Origin: Allobosea lupini
GTDB lineage: Bacteria > Pseudomonadota > Alphaproteobacteria > Rhizobiales > Beijerinckiaceae
Length of the DNA stretch: 64,000 nucleotides
Assembly: GCF_900109525.1 (NCBI RefSeq)
Contig: NZ_FOAN01000008.1
Coordinates: forward strand, 1 to 64,000
Reading direction: 5' to 3'
The notes beneath the pieces are model-generated. The model was not told the origin of the DNA, made no database searches, and was given only the letters and a program-made list of their open reading frames with translations. Positions 26,332-34,346 of the stretch are shown here, one piece after another; within the stretch, counting starts at the first letter, position 1; every line of letters begins with the position of its first letter. The position numbers and the translations under genes were made by a program.

Positions 26332-27962
26332 TGAGCGAGGCTCCGTCGCACCCGCCCGCTTCGAGCTTCGCGCCGCTGCGCCAGAAGGTCTTCGCTGTGC
26401 TCTGGGCGGCGACGATCATTGGCAATATCGGCTCGTTCATGCGCGATGTCGCCAGCGCCTGGCTCGTCACCGACCTCTCCGGCGCGCCCGCCGCGGTCGC
26501 GCTGGTCCAGGCTGCTGCGACGCTGCCGATCTTCCTGCTGGCGATCCCCGCCGGCGTCCTCTCCGACATCCTCGACCGCCGCAAGTTCCTGATCGCCATC
26601 CAGATCCTGCTCGGCTGTGTCAGCCTTGCGCTGATGGCGCTGGCGAGCCTCGGCCAGCTCAGCGTGCCGGCGCTGGTGGGCCTCACCTTCCTGGGCGGTG
26701 TCGGCGCGGCGCTGATGGCGCCGACCTGGCAGGCGATCGTACCCGAGCTGGTCGGCCAGGCGGATCTGAAGAGCGCAGTTGCGCTCAACTCGCTCGGGAT
26801 CAACATCTCGCGCGCCATCGGCCCGGCACTGGGTGGGCTGATCCTCGCCGCCTTGGGCGCGGGATTCACCTATGGCGCCGACGTGCTGAGCTACGTCATC
26901 GTCATCGGCGCGCTGCTGTGGTGGCGGCGCCCGCAGGGCGCTGACGATGCGCTAAGCGAGCGCTTCGCTGGCGCCTTCCGGGCGGGGCTGCGCTACGCCA
27001 AGGCGAGCCGCGAACTGCATGTGGTGCTGCTGCGTGCCGCGATCTTCTTCGCCTGCGCCAGCGCCGTCTGGGCCTTGCTGCCGCTGGTCGCGCGCAATCT
27101 GCTCGGCGGCGGCGCTGGCTTCTATGGTGTTCTGTTAGGGGCGGTCGGCGCCGGCGCGATCGGCGGCGCCGTGCTGTTGCCGCGCCTACGCGCGCATCTG
27201 GGTGCCGATGGGCTGCTGCTTCTCTCGGCTGTCGTCACCGCCGCGGTGATGGCAGCGTTGACGCTCGGCCCGCCGCAATGGCTCGCCCTCGTCATCCTGC
27301 TGTTGCTTGGCGCGGCCTGGATCGTCGCCCTGACCACCCTTAACGGCGTCGCCCAGGCGATCCTTCCAAACTGGGTGCGGGGGCGGGCGCTCGCGGTCTA
27401 CCTCACGGTGTTCAACGGCGCGATGACCGCCGGCAGCCTCGGTTGGGGCGCAGTCGCGGAGGCAGCCGGCATCCGCGGCACTCTGCTGATCGGCGCGGGT
27501 GCGTTGCTGGTCGCCGGCCTTGTGATGCACCGGATCAAGCTGCCGGCGGGCGAGGCGGACCTCGGGCCATCCAATCATTGGCCGGAGCCGCTCGTCGCCG
27601 AGGCCATCGATAATGATCGCGGTCCCGTCCTGATTCTAATCGAGTACAGTGTGCCGCAGGCCGATCGCGAAGCCTTCCTGGAGGCGATCTACGCGCTCTC
27701 GGTCGAGCGGCGCCGCGACGGCGCCTATGGCTGGGGTATCACCGAGGATACCGCCGATCCCGGCAAGTTGGTCGAATGGTTTATGGTCTCGTCCTGGGCC
27801 GAGCATCTGCGCCAGCATCGCCGCGTCTCCAAGGCCGATGCCGATCTCCAGAGCGAGGTCAGGCGCTTCCATGCCGAGGAACAAGGACCGGTCGTGCGGC
27901 ACTTCCTCCATATCGACCCGCCGTTTCACCCGGCCGCGTCCAAAAAGAAGACGGAGCCATGA
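26328..27962 (+). CDS. EntS-like MFS transporter with C-terminal monooxygenase-fold domain
   Basis: A 544-residue protein. Residues 1-410 are an MFS transporter of the EntS type with about twelve helices (VLWAATIIGNIGSFMRDVASAWL, PAGVLSDILDRRKFL). After a linker, residues about 430-535 form a soluble domain (VLILIEYSVPQADREAFLEAI, then WFMVSSWAEHLRQHRRV) that looks like a dimeric alpha-beta-barrel or antibiotic-biosynthesis-monooxygenase fold. Similar C-terminal extensions occur in this MFS branch. GAAGGAG precedes the ATG at 26328. It likely moves a substrate or product of the amidohydrolase operon, direction unknown. Confidence 0.88.
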   Translation: MMSEAPSHPPASSFAPLRQKVFAVLWAATIIGNIGSFMRDVASAWLVTDLSGAPAAVALVQAAATLPIFLLAIPAGVLSDILDRRKFLIAIQILLGCVSLALMALASLGQLSVPALVGLTFLGGVGAALMAPTWQAIVPELVGQADLKSAVALNSLGINISRAIGPALGGLILAALGAGFTYGADVLSYVIVIGALLWWRRPQGADDALSERFAGAFRAGLRYAKASRELHVVLLRAAIFFACASAVWALLPLVARNLLGGGAGFYGVLLGAVGAGAIGGAVLLPRLRAHLGADGLLLLSAVVTAAVMAALTLGPPQWLALVILLLLGAAWIVALTTLNGVAQAILPNWVRGRALAVYLTVFNGAMTAGSLGWGAVAEAAGIRGTLLIGAGALLVAGLVMHRIKLPAGEADLGPSNHWPEPLVAEAIDNDRGPVLILIEYSVPQADREAFLEAIYALSVERRRDGAYGWGITEDTADPGKLVEWFMVSSWAEHLRQHRRVSKADADLQSEVRRFHAEEQGPVVRHFLHIDPPFHPAASKKKTEP

Positions 27963-29308
27963 GGCGGCTGCGCAAAGCGACGCTGGTCGGCGCGTGCTGG
28001 CTGCCGCTGGCCGGCGCCGCCATGGCACAGGCCGACAAGCCTGGCGGCACGCCGGAGACGGATCCGTTCGACCGCTTCAAGGATATCGCGCTGACGGCGG
28101 ATGGCGCAGTCGGCTTGAGGCTCGGCGGGCAGATCCGCATCCGCCCGGAATTCTCGCGCCATCCCGTCTTCGGGCTGGCGACGCCGGACCACAATAACGG
28201 CTTGCTGATCCGCTCCTTCCTCTCGGCGGACCTCAGACTCGGCCCCTATCTGCGCGCCTTCGTCGAGGTCGTCAGCGGCCAGGCGCCGATCTGGGCCGGG
28301 ACGCCGCCGGGAACGCAGCTCGATCGGCTCGACCTGCGCCAGGGCTATGGCGAACTCACGCTGCCGATCGCGGCCGGCAGCCTGATGGTGCGCGGCGGAC
28401 GCCAGGAGATGAGCTTCGGCTCCTCCCGCCTGATCTCGGTGCGCGACAGCCCGAACATCAGGCGTGCCTTCGACGGCGTTCGCGCCGCCTGGATCGCGTC
28501 GCCCGACACCCGCGTCGACGCCTTCCTGGTGCGGCCGGTCGCGCCGCTGGCGGGGCTGTTCGACGATAGGTCGGACCCTGCCCAGGTGTTCTGGGGCGTA
28601 TACGGGGCAAACCCCGTTCCCGGCGTCCCCGGCCTCAAGGCCGATCTCTACTATCTCGGCCTGAACCGCGAAAACGCCCGCTTTGCGCAAGGCACGGCCG
28701 ATGAGCATCGCCATACCGTCGGCGCAAGGCTGTTTGGGAAGGCCGGCGGATTCGACTGGAATCTGGAGGGCGCTTACCAATTTGGCAATTTCGGACGCGC
28801 CGACATCCAGGCCTGGATGGCCTCGGCCGTGGTCGGCTACAGCTTTGCGGACCTGCCCTTCATGCCGCGCCTCGGCCTCAACGCCGATGCCTTCAGCGGT
28901 GACGGCAATCTGCGCGACGGCAAGCTCGGTACTTTCAATCCGCTCTTCCCGCGACTGCCCTATTTCTCCGAGGCCAATCTCGTCGGACCGGCCAACCTGC
29001 TTAACATCCAGCCCAACATCACACTGGCCCTGCTGCCCAAGGTGAAGCTCACGCTCGGCTGGAATCCGCTCTGGAAGCAGGCGAAGGCAGATGCGTTCTA
29101 CGGCCCGGCGATCACGCCCGTCGCGCGCACGGCCGGCGGCGCGGGCCGTTATCTCGGCCAGCAAGTCTCCACCACGCTTGAATGGACCGCGAGCGACCAT
29201 CTCACGCTCGGCGGAACCTATGTTGCCTATGCGCCTGGGGAGCGCATCCGGCAGGCCGGAGGCCGCTCCGGCTCCTTCGCCGCCGGTTGGGCGACCGTCA
29301 CCTTCTGA
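27959..29308 (+). CDS. Alginate-export-type outer membrane porin
   Basis: A 449-residue protein with a Sec signal peptide (cleavage after AAMAQA, near residue 24) and an alternating-strand pattern typical of an outer membrane barrel. The N-terminal half (GLRLGGQIRIRPEF, QLDRLDLRQGYGELTL, GRQEMSFGSSRLIS) fits the alginate export family, and the protein ends in F, as expected for a barrel. Alginate itself is unlikely to be the substrate; related porins accompany YtcJ-type amidohydrolases and hydrolases. The start overlaps the MFS stop by ATGA. Confidence 0.85.
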   Translation: MRRLRKATLVGACWLPLAGAAMAQADKPGGTPETDPFDRFKDIALTADGAVGLRLGGQIRIRPEFSRHPVFGLATPDHNNGLLIRSFLSADLRLGPYLRAFVEVVSGQAPIWAGTPPGTQLDRLDLRQGYGELTLPIAAGSLMVRGGRQEMSFGSSRLISVRDSPNIRRAFDGVRAAWIASPDTRVDAFLVRPVAPLAGLFDDRSDPAQVFWGVYGANPVPGVPGLKADLYYLGLNRENARFAQGTADEHRHTVGARLFGKAGGFDWNLEGAYQFGNFGRADIQAWMASAVVGYSFADLPFMPRLGLNADAFSGDGNLRDGKLGTFNPLFPRLPYFSEANLVGPANLLNIQPNITLALLPKVKLTLGWNPLWKQAKADAFYGPAITPVARTAGGAGRYLGQQVSTTLEWTASDHLTLGGTYVAYAPGERIRQAGGRSGSFAAGWATVTF

Positions 29309-29341
29309 AGCCCCACGCAAGAGTCCCAAGAGGAGAACACC

Positions 29342-30016
29342 ATGTCCCATCTCGAAGTCCTGACCCCGCAGAACAGCCAGCTCATCTTCATCGACCAGCA
29401 GCCCCAGATGGCCTTCGGCGTGCAGTCGATTGACCGGCAGGTGCTGAAGAACAATGTCGTCGGCCTCGCCAAGGCGGCCAAGACCTTCAATATCCCCACC
29501 ACCATCACCACCGTCGAAACCAAGGGCTTCTCCGGCCACACCTATCCCGAGCTTCTGGCGGTCTTCCCGCAGAACAAGATCCTCGAGCGCACCTCGATGA
29601 ACTCCTGGGACGACCAGAACGTCCGCGATGCGCTATCTGCCAACGGCCGCAAGAAGGTCGTCGTCGCGGGTCTCTGGACCGAGGTCTGCAACACCACCTT
29701 CGCACTCTGCGCGATGCTGGAGGGCGGCTACGAGATTTATATGGTCGCCGACGCCTCGGGGGGCACCTCGGCCGATGCGCATAAATACGCCATGGACCGC
29801 ATGGTGCAGGCTGGCTGCGTGCCGGTCACCTGGCAGCAGGTCCTGCTGGAATGGCAGCGGGATTGGGCCCGCAAGGAAACCTATGACGCCGTCGTCGCGA
29901 TCGCCAAGGAGCATTCCGGCGCCTACGGCATGGGCATCGACTACGCCTACACCATGGTCCATGGCGCGCCCGAGCGCGTCGCCCATGGCGAGACCATCGG
30001 ACCACGCGCTGCGTGA
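29342..30016 (+). CDS. Isochorismatase-family hydrolase (YcaC-like)
   Basis: A 224-residue cysteine hydrolase of the isochorismatase superfamily. Asp-18 in FIDQQ and the nucleophile Cys-116 in WTEVCNT fit the family; the overall sequence (DRQVLKNNVVGLAKAAK, MNSWDD) is closest to YcaC, whose natural substrate is unknown. AGAGGAG precedes the ATG. It is the last gene of the perhydrolase-XapX-amidohydrolase operon and is followed directly by mobile-element debris. Confidence 0.92.
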   Translation: MSHLEVLTPQNSQLIFIDQQPQMAFGVQSIDRQVLKNNVVGLAKAAKTFNIPTTITTVETKGFSGHTYPELLAVFPQNKILERTSMNSWDDQNVRDALSANGRKKVVVAGLWTEVCNTTFALCAMLEGGYEIYMVADASGGTSADAHKYAMDRMVQAGCVPVTWQQVLLEWQRDWARKETYDAVVAIAKEHSGAYGMGIDYAYTMVHGAPERVAHGETIGPRAA

Positions 30017-30194
30017 ATGGTTGTTGTCGACGTGCAGCAGGAAGTCAGCTAACGCCCGCAGTCGAGCATGAAGCTCGCAGTTCGTTCCCGTGTGCAGTCC
30101 GGTAGCTGCGGGGTCAACTTGCAGATGACATGCCAGAATGAAAGCTAGAAAGGGACCCGGCGAAGGCAAAGGCTGCCGCCGGGCTCCCGCCCTT

Positions 30195-30278
30195 CTAAAT
30201 GTCGGTCTGATCGGACAGGAGCAACGCGTCGTCGACCTCGATGCCCAGATATTTGACGGTGCTCTCCAATTTCGAATG
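30195..30278 (-). pseudogene. C-terminal tail of a tyrosine recombinase (integrase)
   Basis: On the minus strand the stretch reads HSKLESTVKYLGIEVDDALL and ends in QTDI-stop. This is the last part of a phage-type integrase, containing the conserved HSKLESTVRYLG region with the active-site tyrosine. The rest of the gene is missing: sequence from an IS3-type transposase on the other strand starts at about 30280. A very similar tail is at 61790-61891. Confidence 0.75.
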
Positions 30279-30282
30279 GGGC

Positions 30283-30499
30283 CGAACGAGCGCTGGTCAC
30301 TCGACTTCGTCTCCGACCAGTTCACGGACAGCCGCCGCTTCCGGATCCTGGCCATCGTGGATGATTGCACGCGTGAGAACCTGGCGCTGGTCGCCGACAC
30401 CTCGCTGTCGGGCCTTCGGGTCGCACGCGAACTCGATCGGGTGATCGCCGGGCGCGGTCGGCCAAGGATGATCGTCAGCGCCAATGGCAGTGAGTTTAC
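30283..30499 (+). pseudogene. Internal fragment of an IS3-family transposase (integrase core)
   Basis: About 72 codons read ERWSLDFVSDQFTD, ILAIVDDCTRENL and MIVSANGSEFT. This is the catalytic rve core of IS3 OrfB, with the first Asp (SLDFV) and the second motif, where the usual SDNGSEF is changed to SANGSEF, losing the catalytic Asp. Both ends are cut off, so it cannot be active. Confidence 0.8.
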
Positions 30500-30558
30500 G
30501 CCTTCTGGGCGTCCGAGAACTTCGAATCCTTCATCGTCTTCCGCTCCTCCCAGCCCAT
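30499..30558 (-). pseudogene. Start of an IS3-family OrfA
   Basis: On the minus strand, from the ATG at 30558, the sequence reads MGWEERKTMKDSKFSDAQKA and stops matching at the junction with the OrfB piece. MKDSKFSDAQ is the typical beginning of IS3 OrfA. Its orientation is opposite to the OrfB fragment next to it, so the IS3 remains have been rearranged rather than simply truncated. Confidence 0.6.
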
Positions 30559-30723
30559 GGGAAACGACGCGGAAAACTCTAACTCCAAGCGGTCCAGTTT
30601 TAAGGGCTCAGATCACCGGAAACTCCAGCTTCCGGCGGTCCAGCGAATGGTCTCGGATCAGTCTTCGGATCGGCAAGCAGGCGCCAATTCCAGACATGAG
30701 GCGTCTGCCCGAAAGCAGATGGG

Positions 30724-30738
30724 GTGGATGGCTCCCGC
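30724..30738 (+). repeat. Left subterminal inverted repeat of the IS1111-type element
   Basis: GTGGATGGCTCCCGC, a perfect 15-base inverted match to 32080-32094. It lies 60 bases before the transposase ATG. Confidence 0.85.
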
Positions 30739-30797
30739 TCCCGGCGTTGCAGCGCCACAGTGGTGCTGTCACGCAGGACGAGCTTGGAGCGACCACG

Positions 30798-31832
30798 ATG
30801 GAGATCACGACTGTCGGCATCGACCTGGCCAAGAATGTCTTCCAGGTGCACGCCATCAACGGAACAGGAGAGGTCCTCGCCCGACGAGCGCTGAGGCGAG
30901 CTCAGGTCATGCCCTTCTTCCGCAAGCTTGCTCCCTGCCTGGTCGGCATGGAGGCCTGCGGCACGAGCCATCATTGGGCGCGCGAACTGACCGCTCTGGG
31001 GCATACTGTGCGATTGATGCCGCCGGCTTACGTCAAGCCATACGTGAAGCGGGGCAAGACCGACGCCGCTGATGCGGAGGCGATCTGCGAGGCGGTCACG
31101 CGCCCGACCATGCGCTTCGTCCCGATCAAGTCGGTCGAGCAGCAGGCCGCGCTGGCCCTTCATCGGACCCGCGACCTCCTCGTTCGTCAGCGTACACAAC
31201 TCATCAACATGATCCGTGGGCTCCTGGCCGAGTTCGGCATCGACATCCCCAAGGGCATCACCCATGCCTTGGCCTTCGTACGACGCGCTGTCGCCGGTGG
31301 CGCACACGAGGTTCCCGGTCTCGCCACCAAGGTGATCAGCGCCTTGGCCGAGCAAGCGATCGAGGCTCAGGACCGCATCCGCCAGCTCGAACGAGACTTG
31401 CTGGCCTGGTACCGATCGAGCGATCTCGCGCAGCGCATCGCCACGGTGCCGGGCGTGGGCCTGCTCGGGGCGAGCGCATTGGCGGCCACTGTCACCGATC
31501 CGACCCAGTTCCGCTCCGGGCGCCAGTTCGCGGCCTGGTTAGGCCTGACGCCGCTCAACAACTCCAGCGGAGGCAAGGAGCGCCTCGGTCGCATCTCCAA
31601 AATGGGCGATCAGTACCTGCGGCGGCTTCTGGTCACCGGCATGACGTCGCTCGTCAGACGCAACAAACATCACCCCGATGCAGCGGATCCTCGCGTAACC
31701 GCGCTGCTCGGTCGCAAGCCGATCCGGCTCGTCACCGTCGCCTTGGCGAACCGGGCAGCACGGGCGATCTGGGCCATCATGGTTCGAGGCGAGATTTACC
31801 GGATGCCGGTGCCCGGCTCGGCAGCAGCCTGA
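30798..31832 (+). CDS. IS110/IS1111-family transposase (DEDD recombinase)
   Basis: A 344-residue, apparently complete transposase. The N-terminal DEDD domain starts with VGIDLAKNVFQVHA (first Asp), then VGMEACG (Glu) and GKTDAADAEAI (the two Asp residues). The C-terminal Tnp20 domain has PGVGLLGASALAATV and the serine-containing LTPLNNSSGGKERLG, where the catalytic Ser is expected. ATG 30798 was chosen because the MEITTVGIDLAKN start matches the family; the frame is open upstream through the IS3 debris but that part is unrelated. The enzyme cuts and joins DNA guided by an element-encoded RNA in studied relatives. Confidence 0.92.
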   Translation: MEITTVGIDLAKNVFQVHAINGTGEVLARRALRRAQVMPFFRKLAPCLVGMEACGTSHHWARELTALGHTVRLMPPAYVKPYVKRGKTDAADAEAICEAVTRPTMRFVPIKSVEQQAALALHRTRDLLVRQRTQLINMIRGLLAEFGIDIPKGITHALAFVRRAVAGGAHEVPGLATKVISALAEQAIEAQDRIRQLERDLLAWYRSSDLAQRIATVPGVGLLGASALAATVTDPTQFRSGRQFAAWLGLTPLNNSSGGKERLGRISKMGDQYLRRLLVTGMTSLVRRNKHHPDAADPRVTALLGRKPIRLVTVALANRAARAIWAIMVRGEIYRMPVPGSAAA

Positions 31833-32079
31833 GAACCAGTCGTTCAATCAGCGCGCTATCCGCGCGAAGGAGGTTGCGAGGACCATGTGAGATGATGGCG
31901 CACCGGTCAGACTGGGGATGAGGACAACCCGCCGAATGTCGAGGGCGTCGAAGCCCGCAAAGCAGAATGGGACCTTATTCGCGGAAACCATCAGGGCCAG
32001 CGGTCGATGACCGCGCGAACAGGCCGGACACAAGACTGCACCCGACCAGCACGCCAAACCATCACAGCCCCCTTGCAAC
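31833..32079 (+). ncRNA. Candidate bridge (seek) RNA region of the IS1111-type element
   Basis: This 247-base stretch between the transposase stop and the right subterminal repeat has no convincing coding frame, yet its second half is nearly identical in the two copies of the window. In the IS1111 branch of IS110 elements the guide RNA that pairs target and donor DNA is encoded in the long right end, so it is expected here. RNA ends and loops cannot be defined by eye. Confidence 0.4.
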
Positions 32080-32094
32080 GCGGGAGCCATCCAC
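32080..32094 (-). repeat. Right subterminal inverted repeat of the IS1111-type element
   Basis: Inverted copy of the 15-base repeat at 30724-30738. The same sequence is at 123-137 in the second element tail. Confidence 0.85.
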
Positions 32095-32208
32095 ACAAGA
32101 CATTTGGAACTGAGCTTTCATCGGCACGAATCGATTATGGCCGTAGCGCTGCATCGCCGATTCCTCTGGCGATAGCGTTGTGAGGAACGGGTTGGGGACC
32201 ACCTTGAC

Positions 32209-32238
32209 GAAAAGGCCCCGAGGTCTCCCTCGGGGCCT
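32209..32238 (-). terminator. Rho-independent terminator
   Basis: A perfect ten-base stem (AGGCCCCGAG / CTCGGGGCCT, 32213-32222 with 32229-32238) and a six-base loop, followed on the minus strand by TTTTCG. It lies 24 bases after the stop of the minus-strand glycine-zipper stress protein gene. Confidence 0.8.
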
Positions 32239-32261
32239 GTTACGCAGTCGATGCGGCCGGA

Positions 32262-32825
32262 TCAGATGACCGGCTGAGCGATGCGGCCCGAGGCAGTCGC
32301 CTGGCGATCGTAAGGATCGGCGTTCTCGTCGAAGCGGTTCCAGCCTTCCTTGCGATATTGGGCGGTGCGCTCGGTACGATCGATTGGCGTTGCACCGTCG
32401 AGAATTGCCTCAACGGCAGCCTCCTGCTCGGGCTCGGCACGGACCGAGACGACGGAGCCGCCGCGACGGACGGTCTCGGCGTAATAGTTCGCTTCGTCCT
32501 CGTCGTGGCCTTCCTTTACGAAGGAGCCGACCAGGCCGCCAGCGGCGGCGCCGGCCACGGCGCCGGCTGCGGTAGCGGCAAGCCAGCCCGCGGCGACCAC
32601 GGGACCGACGCCCGGGATCGCCAGCATACCAAGGCCAGCCAGCAAGCCGGCGGCTCCACCGACGCCGGCGCCGATGCCGGCACCTTCAGCGGCGTTGGTC
32701 TCGCTGTCGCCATTGCGGCCGACAATGCTGACGTTGCTGCTGGAAATGCCGGCGGCCTCAAGCTGCTCGACGACCGAGCTGGCGGTTTCGTGGTTGTCGT
32801 AGGAACGGGTGATGGTGCGGGTCAT
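32262..32825 (-). CDS. General stress protein 17M-like protein with glycine zipper
   Basis: A 187-residue protein. The N-terminal 45 residues have the fold typical of GSP17M/YflT-like stress proteins (TRSYDNHETASSVVEQLEAAG). A central Gly/Ala-rich hydrophobic section (about 47-95) looks like a glycine-zipper membrane segment, and a second small alpha/beta part (YYAETVRRGGSVVSVRAE) follows. The ATG at 32825 has GGAGACC upstream. It lies 36 bases after the PepSY-like gene, and both probably depend on the EcfG-type promoter at 33200-33225. Confidence 0.75.
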   Translation of the reverse strand: MTRTITRSYDNHETASSVVEQLEAAGISSSNVSIVGRNGDSETNAAEGAGIGAGVGGAAGLLAGLGMLAIPGVGPVVAAGWLAATAAGAVAGAAAGGLVGSFVKEGHDEDEANYYAETVRRGGSVVSVRAEPEQEAAVEAILDGATPIDRTERTAQYRKEGWNRFDENADPYDRQATASGRIAQPVI

Positions 32826-32861
32826 CGTGGTCTCCAAAAATCGGGGCGAGAGGGGCAACCG

Positions 32862-33158
32862 TCAGTTCTTGACGATGTTGCCGCGGTAATCGACGGAGAC
32901 GGTGACCGAGGCGCCAGCGTTGGTCGCCTTGCCCTTCCAGACGCCGTTCTCGTCCTTCCTGAGGTCCATCACATTCGTGTAGCCATTGGATTCCAGGCGG
33001 CTCTTGGCCTGGCCCTCGGTGAAGCTGTTTGCGCCCGGCAGCGGGGCGTTCTGGTCAGCTGGTGCGGGCGTCGGCATCGGCGAGGTGGTGGAGGTCTGGG
33101 CGATTGCGGCGAACGAAGGCAGCGCCGCGACCAGCGCAACAAGAACGAGCTTTTTCAT
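32862..33158 (-). CDS. Exported PepSY-like protein
   Basis: A 98-residue protein with a Sec signal peptide (MKKLVLVALVAALPSFAAIA, cleavage near residue 20), a Thr/Pro linker, and a C-terminal domain of about 55 residues (SFTEGQAKSRLESNGYTNV, then GVWKGKATNAGASVTVSVDY) with a PepSY-like pattern. Such small periplasmic proteins are common in Hyphomicrobiales, function unknown. AAGGAT precedes the ATG. A stress-type promoter lies 42-67 bases upstream. Confidence 0.75.
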   Translation of the reverse strand: MKKLVLVALVAALPSFAAIAQTSTTSPMPTPAPADQNAPLPGANSFTEGQAKSRLESNGYTNVMDLRKDENGVWKGKATNAGASVTVSVDYRGNIVKN

Positions 33159-33199
33159 TTTTGGGATCCTTTTTCGCGGTCTTTCCGCGCTGCCCAATC

Positions 33200-33225
33200 A
33201 ACGGGTAGGTGCTCGTTTAAGTTCC
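33200..33225 (-). promoter_or_regulatory. Candidate EcfG-type general stress promoter
   Basis: On the minus strand the -35 box GGAAC (33221-33225) and -10 box CGTT (33200-33203) are spaced by exactly 17 bases, the consensus for the alphaproteobacterial sigma factor EcfG/RpoE2. The -10 box is 42 bases before the PepSY-like start codon. Confidence 0.7.
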
Positions 33226-33248
33226 GAAGATATAAATCAAATCCCGGA

Positions 33249-33273
33249 GGAACAGCTGTGAGCGCGGGCAGTT
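33249..33273 (+). promoter_or_regulatory. Weaker candidate EcfG-type promoter
   Basis: GGAAC (33249-33253) and AGTT (33270-33273) are spaced by 16 bases, pointing toward the YciF-like gene at 33310. The -10 box lacks the first C of CGTT and the -35 box overlaps a ribosome-site-like GGAGG, so this is uncertain. Confidence 0.35.
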
Positions 33274-33309
33274 CAGCCACCACGATCCCGACAATCTGGA
33301 GGATACCCT

Positions 33310-33822
33310 ATGGCCACGACCACGAAGCCGCTCGACGACCTGTTCCACGACATGCTCAAGGACGTCTACTACGCCGAAAAGCAGATCCTGAAGGCCCTGC
33401 CGAAGATGGCCAAGGCGACCAAGTCGCCCGAGCTCAAGAAAGCCTTTGAGACCCATAAAGCCGAGACCGCCGAGCAGATCGAGCGGCTCAGCCAGGTCTT
33501 CGAGGTCATCGGCAAGACGCCCCGCGCCAAGACCTGCGATGCAATCCTCGGCATTCTCAAGGAAGGCGAGGCGGTCATCGAGGACTATGAGGGCAGCCCC
33601 GCGCTGGACGCCGGCCTGGTCGCCTCGGCGCAGGCCGTCGAGCATTACGAAATGGCCCGCTACGGCACCCTGAAAGCTTGGGCCACCCAGCTCGGCCACA
33701 AGGACGCCGTCAAGCTTCTCGACGAGACCCTTGCCGAGGAGACCAAGACCGACAAGCTGCTCACCCAGCTGGGCGGGCCGGCGAACACGGCGGCCACCGC
33801 GCCTGCCGCCAAGGCGGCCTGA
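33310..33822 (+). CDS. YciF/DUF892 ferritin-like stress protein
   Basis: A 170-residue helical protein of the DUF892 (YciE/YciF) family: LDDLFHDMLKDVYYAEKQILKALPKMA at the start, then FETHKAETAEQIERL and the metal-type helix QAVEHYEMARYGTL and DETLAEETKTDKLL. Members have a ferritin-like four-helix fold with a probable di-iron site and are made under general stress. The Ala-rich tail is not conserved. GGAGG precedes the ATG by 8-10 bases, and a strong terminator follows the stop. Confidence 0.9.
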   Translation: MATTTKPLDDLFHDMLKDVYYAEKQILKALPKMAKATKSPELKKAFETHKAETAEQIERLSQVFEVIGKTPRAKTCDAILGILKEGEAVIEDYEGSPALDAGLVASAQAVEHYEMARYGTLKAWATQLGHKDAVKLLDETLAEETKTDKLLTQLGGPANTAATAPAAKAA

Positions 33823-33838
33823 CCAAGGTCTGATTGGA

Positions 33839-33870
33839 AGGCCCGCCGTGCGGCACTCGGCGGGCCTTTT
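33839..33870 (+). terminator. Rho-independent terminator
   Basis: A perfect ten-base stem AGGCCCGCCG / CGGCGGGCCT (33839-33848 with 33858-33867), a nine-base loop and TTTT right after. It begins 16 bases past the YciF-like stop codon. Confidence 0.88.
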
Positions 33871-33989
33871 CGTTTGGTGCGACGGACGCGGGTAACGATC
33901 GGCTAAGCATAACCCGGACAATTCTTTCGATCTTCCGGCAACAACCATCGGCTGTGGCAGTTAGCTAACTGAACAACCGAAAGTCAGCC

Positions 33990-34346
33990 ATGTCGAAACT
34001 GGTCGTCCTGATCGTTGAAGATGAGCCGCTGCTCCGGATGGACGCGGTGGATTTCCTTGAGGGAGCTGGTTTTGAGGTGATAGAGGCCGCGCATGCCGAC
34101 GAGGCCATGGCCGTATTGGCCGACCGCGGCGACGTCGACGCCGTTTTCACCGACATCGAGATGCCCGGCTCTATGGACGGCATCGAGTTCGCTCATACCG
34201 TCCGTCATGGATGGCCGCCGATGATGATCGTCGTGGCTAGTGGGCGTGTCGTTCCCGCAGAAGGCGACCTGCCGGACAACGCGCGTTATCTGAGGAAACC
34301 GTATCGCCCCGATAAAGTGATCGCTGCCCTTCGACGGGCGGCCTAG
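33990..34346 (+). CDS. Single-domain response regulator (CheY-like)
   Basis: A 118-residue receiver domain with no output domain. The acid pair (VEDEP, residues 10-12), the phosphorylation site Asp-55 (FTDIEMPGSMDG), the Ser in VASG and the Lys in YLRKPY are all present. Its stop overlaps by four bases the end of the convergent PAS histidine kinase gene, so that kinase is the obvious partner, although convergent orientation means separate transcription. Confidence 0.9.
   Translation: MSKLVVLIVEDEPLLRMDAVDFLEGAGFEVIEAAHADEAMAVLADRGDVDAVFTDIEMPGSMDGIEFAHTVRHGWPPMMIVVASGRVVPAEGDLPDNARYLRKPYRPDKVIAALRRAA

Larger units (their letters stand above)
30717..32105 (+). mobile_element. IS1111-type element of the IS110 family
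   Basis: The element carries one intact transposase gene, a short left end and a long right end of about 270 bases. A 15-base subterminal inverted repeat (GTGGATGGCTCCCGC) is at 30724-30738 and, inverted, at 32080-32094, a mark of the IS1111 group. The last 150 bases recur at the very start of the window. Exact ends are uncertain by several bases: the left end is set about seven bases outside the left repeat and the right end near the point where the two copies diverge. Confidence 0.78.

Noticed and set aside
27926..29539. A 537-codon open frame on the minus strand, opposite the porin gene
   Set aside because: It covers the porin and part of the YcaC-like gene, has no recognisable domain and no ribosome site; the plus-strand reading has a signal peptide and barrel pattern.
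30138..30797. Transposase reading extended upstream to 30138 in the same frame
   Set aside because: The frame is open by chance through integrase and IS3 debris; the family start is at 30798 and the upstream part belongs to other elements.
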